Origin: Candidatus Firestoneibacteriota bacterium
GTDB lineage: Bacteria; Oederibacteriota; JAAXVQ01; JAUVAV01
Direction of reading: 5' to 3'
Assembly (NCBI GenBank): GCA_030635415.1
Contig: DAOVYW010000025.1
Span: forward strand, 1-16,755
DNA: 16,755 nt
Shown: piece by piece, positions 13,486 to 16,755 of the stretch
Numbering within the stretch: position 1 is the first letter of the stretch
Layout of the letters: the number at the start of each line of letters is the position of its first letter
Program-made: the position numbers and the translations under genes
Notes under the pieces: model-generated
Told to the model about the DNA's origin: nothing
Database searches by the model: none
What the model saw: only the letters and a program-made list of their open reading frames with translations

Positions 13486-15213
13486 TTAGAAATGGAAGGT
13501 AATGGAAAGATTATATTCATGCAAAAACGCGGTATAAGCGCAATTCGCAATATCGATCTGGAGATCCTCAAAAGGCCACCAGGTCAGACCGTAATAAAAA
13601 ACGGTCTCATGCGTCACTGTCAGGCTGGAATCCGTCCAATGGAAATACTCGGAAATATCACTGACGGTGTGATCAACCGCACCGTCTCCGTACTCCCTGC
13701 GTGTAGTTCTCGGCGTACGGGCAGTAACTTCATAAGTATCGGTATTGGATATTTTTCTTATGATATGCTTGGCGCCGAACCGGATCGGGAGCTTTTTCAC
13801 AATGTTTAACACCATGCCTACCGGGAGTTCCAGGGTGTCGGTTATATCCGTGGATTTGGTAATGCTCTCCCTTCCCTCGGTTATGGTTTCCGTATAATCC
13901 GTGGAAGGATCACCGGTATTGCTACCTACGTCGGTTTCACTATATTCATACTTGGTGGTAACTTCGCGGGTTTCACTGCTGGTACTGGCATTAATACCCA
14001 TTCCCAGTTTCCAGCCTTGCGCCGTGTATTGCGCGCGCAGTTTGATTTCCGCCAGACTGGATCCCACATCGCCTTCATAAGTATAATTTTCACCTATTGT
14101 CTGCTCATCCCTTTGTAAAGCACGATTGAGTTCCCAGGTATTTCTTTCTAATTGGGCATCCGAAATACTGTACGGGATAAGATTCCAACCTATTCTAGCG
14201 GTTAAAAGCAGGTTTTCGTAAAGAGTATAATCCGCCCTGGCATTGGCTAAAAACCCTATGCCCGAACCGGGATACACGCCTGTACCGGCTTCAATACCGC
14301 TCTCGGTGAATTTTTTATTATTGCCCGTGGCAGGATTACCGGGAGTACTGTCCTGGTCTTGCGTAAATTCATACTCGTACTTGTTGGTGGCGATTCTAAG
14401 TACTGGTCCGGCGTTTACCACCAGGTCCAGGTTGGGCATCAGAGTCTTGGAACGGCCGCTCAAAATCAAGCGCCAGGTGGCGGTGCCGTAATTCAAAGAC
14501 CCGGTCCCCAACTGGTCCCAACGATAGAGCTCGGCATTATTATTGATCAAATCATACTGACGTTCCCAGGCTTTCTCATTAAAAGAATGAGTACCGGTGG
14601 TAAAAGGATTGGCCGTAGTATATGGATTGTAAGAAGGCTGGTAGCTGTCCCAATCCGCGCGCACCCCTGCTCCCATATCCATTCCAAAAAGTCCTCCCAT
14701 ACCAAAAACCACATAAATGTCATTGTTGGAGTCGTGATCAATTTTTTCAATTCTCCCATAGGTTTCCCCCCGGAAATCATAAATACCATCGCCATCTAAA
14801 TCCCGGGAATCCACTTCCGTGCTCTCGGCCAGCCCGTTCGCGTTATTGCCGTTATAATCAGTTACCCATTGCGGATCACTCTCGCCGAACCAATCAATCA
14901 TACCGCCGCCGCGACCCAGGCCCATGACATTAAATTGTCCACCCAGGAGATAATAATTATTGCTGACTGGCGACGAGGTCGGATCGCCGAACAAGAAATC
15001 ATTGCCGTTTTGCAGGTTGGAAAGCTGTCCCCAGAGAGTGCTTCTTTCAAAACCGGGAAGATAGGCCGGGCTGAATTTGAATAAATCATAAACATCATCA
15101 AACATACCGGCGGTCGATGTGAAAGTAAAAGAATTATCCTGATGAGCAAAACATGCTGTTGTAAGGGCCCCGCTTAGAATTACCATTGAAAGCCAAGAAA
15201 ATATCGTTCTCAC
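13486..15213 (-). CDS. Large outer-membrane beta-barrel-like protein, unknown family
   Basis: A 575-residue exported protein I cannot assign to a family. A signal peptide is clear (core WLSMVILSGALTTA, likely cleavage after CFA at 23). The chain alternates polar and aromatic residues in the manner of beta-barrel strands (for example WRLILSG, LLLTARIGWNLIPY, AEIKLRAQYTAQGWKLGMGI, VFYYGLTWWPFEDLQID) and ends in SITFHF, whose terminal Phe is typical of Bam-inserted outer-membrane proteins. The N-terminal third is Asn/Gly-rich and contains RDLDGDGIYD (137-146), a DxDxDG calcium-loop motif. A long Thr/Glu-rich hydrophilic section (about 410-455) may be an extracellular loop. The start is GTG at 15213, fixed by GGAGG 7 nt upstream. 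The lipoprotein gene follows after 21 bases. Confidence 0.78.
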   Translation of the reverse strand: MRTIFSWLSMVILSGALTTACFAHQDNSFTFTSTAGMFDDVYDLFKFSPAYLPGFERSTLWGQLSNLQNGNDFLFGDPTSSPVSNNYYLLGGQFNVMGLGRGGGMIDWFGESDPQWVTDYNGNNANGLAESTEVDSRDLDGDGIYDFRGETYGRIEKIDHDSNNDIYVVFGMGGLFGMDMGAGVRADWDSYQPSYNPYTTANPFTTGTHSFNEKAWERQYDLINNNAELYRWDQLGTGSLNYGTATWRLILSGRSKTLMPNLDLVVNAGPVLRIATNKYEYEFTQDQDSTPGNPATGNNKKFTESGIEAGTGVYPGSGIGFLANARADYTLYENLLLTARIGWNLIPYSISDAQLERNTWELNRALQRDEQTIGENYTYEGDVGSSLAEIKLRAQYTAQGWKLGMGINASTSSETREVTTKYEYSETDVGSNTGDPSTDYTETITEGRESITKSTDITDTLELPVGMVLNIVKKLPIRFGAKHIIRKISNTDTYEVTARTPRTTRREYGDGAVDHTVSDISEYFHWTDSSLTVTHETVFYYGLTWWPFEDLQIDIANCAYTAFLHEYNLSITFHF

Positions 15214-15501
15214 GTTTGATCCTCCTTTTGAGAAAATTGTTTTAATTTAACATCGTATTACCGGACTTCGCGTCGTAGCCACCTCCCCCTACCTGATCAA
15301 GTTAGCGTTTATTGACAAGAGACACCTTAATGTTATCCTTCCAGGGTTCGTACTCTTTTAAGACAATTTTCATTTAAATGCAACATATTTTTTATCAAAA
15401 TGTTCCGCCCGGAATGCCATTCTCCCATTTACAGCATTACGACATAATCTCTGAAGGACGTGGTATTTTGATCGCCGGAAATTCACAGCTAACAAATTAA
15501 A
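15214..15501. other. Intergenic region between the two outer-membrane genes
   Basis: No gene accepted. The half near 15361-15410 is AT-rich and could hold a minus-strand promoter for the barrel gene, but no hexamer pair is convincing. The ribosome binding site AAGGAGG is at the low-coordinate end. The G-rich segment around 15255-15300 might form structure in the leader, but I recognise no riboswitch. Confidence 0.5.
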
Positions 15502-16428
15502 TTAAAAAGTCACTCCCAGGCTGACCAGGTTTTGCGATGCAAAATCCGCCGCTTCCCAAAATTCCGGCAGCAAAGTATAATCCAAAACCAGGTTTACCTT
15601 GCCGGCTTTAAATTTAAAACCAATACCCAGGGAAATGCCCCCTACGATCTGACGGACTGAATAGACATAACCCATGCGCAGAGCCAGCATGTGCTGAAAC
15701 CGGTATTCCCCGCCCAGCCGAACCACCGTATTTTCTTCCGGCTCTATATACTCAATATCCACAGCGCTGATCAACCGGTGGGGGGCTTTATCCAGCGGAA
15801 TAAAACTAGCCCCCAGTACCATAGTCAAAGGCAGGGGGTCCTCCTCCATTATAAATTTTGCCGGCGTACCCAGGTGACGGGCCGCCAGCCCCAGCTGAAC
15901 TCCCTTGCTAATTTGATATTGAGTTCCAATATCCATAGAGAAGACCGAGGCATCCGCCGGCCCCAGAGTCATACTCGCCACTTTGGCATTTATTCCCAAA
16001 CTCAAGTTGCTGATTATAGGACGCGCAAAGCTGATTCCGAAAACCAGATCCATCACTTCCAGGGCCGCTTCTCCGGGCACATCATTGTCAATCGGCGGCT
16101 GGCCGCTATATAAAGCCTCTACCCCCAGTGTACCCAAACCCGGTATGGGCAGCGCGCCAGCCAGCATTTCCGTGGATAAACCCTCAAAACCTCCGACATG
16201 CATAAACATGATTTCAACGGTTTTAAGCCCGCTCAAGCCGGCAGGATTTGACCCCATAGCATATATACTCCCGGAACACGCCGTGTAAGCTCCGCCCATC
16301 CCAGCCGATCCGGCACTGGTCAACTGCTGCAGAATTTGCGCCCCGCTCACTCCGGCACCGGCCCAACTTCGGGCCGCTCCGGATAAAATCATAATGCCCG
16401 CCATGGCCGCAAAAAATATTTTCTTCAT
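15502..16428 (-). CDS. PorV/PorQ-family outer-membrane protein
   Basis: A 308-residue protein with a signal peptide (1-23, cleavage after SWA) and the hallmark N-terminal block of the PorV/PorQ (UPF0164) family: a stretch with AGSAGMGGAYTACSG (39-53) then GSNPAGLSGL (59-68). The remainder is a series of amphipathic strands ending in VSLGVTF with a terminal Phe. In Bacteroidota PorV shuttles type IX secretion substrates, but relatives are widespread in candidate phyla without proven secretion function. Nothing else in the window is a type IX component. ATG at 16428 has a strong AAGGAGG site 7 nt upstream. It heads the exported trio. Confidence 0.88.
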   Translation of the reverse strand: MKKIFFAAMAGIMILSGAARSWAGAGVSGAQILQQLTSAGSAGMGGAYTACSGSIYAMGSNPAGLSGLKTVEIMFMHVGGFEGLSTEMLAGALPIPGLGTLGVEALYSGQPPIDNDVPGEAALEVMDLVFGISFARPIISNLSLGINAKVASMTLGPADASVFSMDIGTQYQISKGVQLGLAARHLGTPAKFIMEEDPLPLTMVLGASFIPLDKAPHRLISAVDIEYIEPEENTVVRLGGEYRFQHMLALRMGYVYSVRQIVGGISLGIGFKFKAGKVNLVLDYTLLPEFWEAADFASQNLVSLGVTF

Positions 16429-16514
16429 GTTTTACCCTCCTTAATTACAAGCTGAATAAGTTTTAGATGATCACAAAAATCAACCTGGCTGTCAACCGGG
16501 AATTCAAGCGTCTG

Positions 16515-16544
16515 ATTATAGTCTATCTCCTGCTCCGGAATCAA
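16515..16544 (-). promoter_or_regulatory. Sigma-70-type promoter for the PorV-like gene
   Basis: On the minus strand TTGATT (16544-16539), an 18-base spacer and a perfect TATAAT (16520-16515) lie about 85 bases before the start codon. A second -35-like TTGACA at 16495-16490 has only a weak partner (GATCAT, 16472-16467, 17-base gap) and is a less likely alternative. Confidence 0.5.
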
Positions 16545-16559
16545 CCTTTATCCTGTATT

Positions 16560-16755
16560 TTAGTAATCCCTCTTTTCCTCATGTCCCCCCTTTATGCTAA
16601 CTCTTATTTTAACAATGTCTTCGACTGCCAAGCGAGGCGTGATTCCTGATAACACCAGTAACCGCAATATAACCCTAAAGGCACGCTCAAAATCTTTACC
16701 AACAGGACCGAGCTTGTTTAGCATTGTCATATAAATCACAATTACTGGGTCCTGT
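16560..16755 (-). CDS. Possible C-terminal end of an unidentified protein (partial)
   Basis: One minus-strand frame is open from the window edge to a TAA at 16560-16562, giving 64 residues that read like a protein tail (VIVIYMTMLNKLGPVGKDF, then LAVEDIVKIRVSIKGG, ending EKRDY). The stop lies just before the promoter candidate for the PorV-like gene, which is the expected arrangement. A run this long without stops can also occur by chance, and I recognise no family. Confidence 0.4.
   Translation of the reverse strand, partial: QDPVIVIYMTMLNKLGPVGKDFERAFRVILRLLVLSGITPRLAVEDIVKIRVSIKGGHEEKRDY
16702..16755. repeat. Short inverted repeat at the window edge
   Basis: acaggacc (16702-16709) and ggtcctgt (16748-16755) are perfect 8-base inverted copies separated by 38 bases. 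The right copy ends exactly at the window boundary and may continue beyond it. Confidence 0.35.

Noticed and set aside
15240..15310. G-rich leader as a cyclic-di-GMP riboswitch
   Set aside because: Fragments such as GACGCGAAG and GGTAG superficially recall the class I motif, but their order is wrong and the paired stems are missing.
16541..16582. 13-codon minus-strand frame (MRKRGITKIQDKG) after a purine-rich AAAGGGGGG
   Set aside because: It has leader-peptide-like placement, but no regulatory codons or attenuator hairpin. It also overlaps the end of the partial frame, so chance is likelier.
16467..16649. 60-codon plus-strand frame with a hydrophobic stretch
   Set aside because: It overlaps the likely promoter of the PorV-like gene and the opposing partial frame, and has no ribosome binding site.

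Overview
The window looks like chromosomal DNA of an uncultured, double-membraned (diderm) bacterium of about half G+C. It encodes a PorV/PorQ-type outer-membrane protein, a large beta-barrel-like protein ending in Phe, a lipoprotein with a clear lipobox and a YjbH-like exported protein. It also carries a group of genes typical of anaerobic or candidate-phylum bacteria: spmA/spmB, an HU/IHF gene next to a MerR gene, and der-plsY-gpsA. No rRNA or other marker here allows a secure phylum call. The mix would fit a lineage such as Omnitrophota, Elusimicrobiota or Deltaproteobacteria-like groups, and this is inference only. Every gene I accept lies on the minus strand, so transcription runs from high to low coordinates. 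There is no CRISPR array, phage module or complete insertion sequence.

Layout in transcription order. (a) 16755-16560: possible C-terminal end of an unidentified gene. (b) 16428-12085: three consecutive exported proteins (PorV-like OM protein, 575-aa OM beta-barrel-like protein, 459-aa Ig-like lipoprotein), closed by a strong intrinsic terminator at 12030-12071. (c) 11966-8252: housekeeping cluster der, plsY, gpsA, HU/IHF-like and MerR-like, with two 8-nt start/stop overlaps. (d) 8068-7823: two tandem tRNA-Pro genes (GGG, then CGG) that look like an ancestral duplication. (e) 7822-7411: gene-free stretch with a MITE-like inverted repeat, two palindromic repeats and a likely promoter. (f) 7410-4532: YjbH-like exported protein, acylphosphatase, a sigma-70 factor with an AT-hook-like N-terminus, adenine phosphoribosyltransferase, and a tRNA-Arg(CCT) beginning one base after the apt stop codon. 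(g) 4447-3054: PHP-domain phosphoesterase and a membrane-anchored TPR protein, bracketed by near-identical palindromic repeats. (h) 2979-889: spmA, spmB and an LD-carboxypeptidase, packed as one unit. (i) 644-1: an AT-rich gene of unknown function, apparently broken by a frameshift and running off the window.

How the genes fit together: der (ribosome assembly), gpsA and plsY (glycerol-3-phosphate supply and first acylation in phospholipid synthesis), and the HU/IHF and MerR proteins (DNA architecture and regulation) form a growth-related operon. The spmA-spmB-ldcA unit points to a wall-related role for SpmA/SpmB, because in Bacillus subtilis the same pair sits next to a different peptidoglycan carboxypeptidase gene, dacB. 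The exported trio and the YjbH-like protein are outer-envelope components of unknown function. The most unusual items are the three 10-residue AT-hook-like repeats in the sigma factor, the exported trio, and a family of short GGGGCG-armed palindromes scattered between genes.
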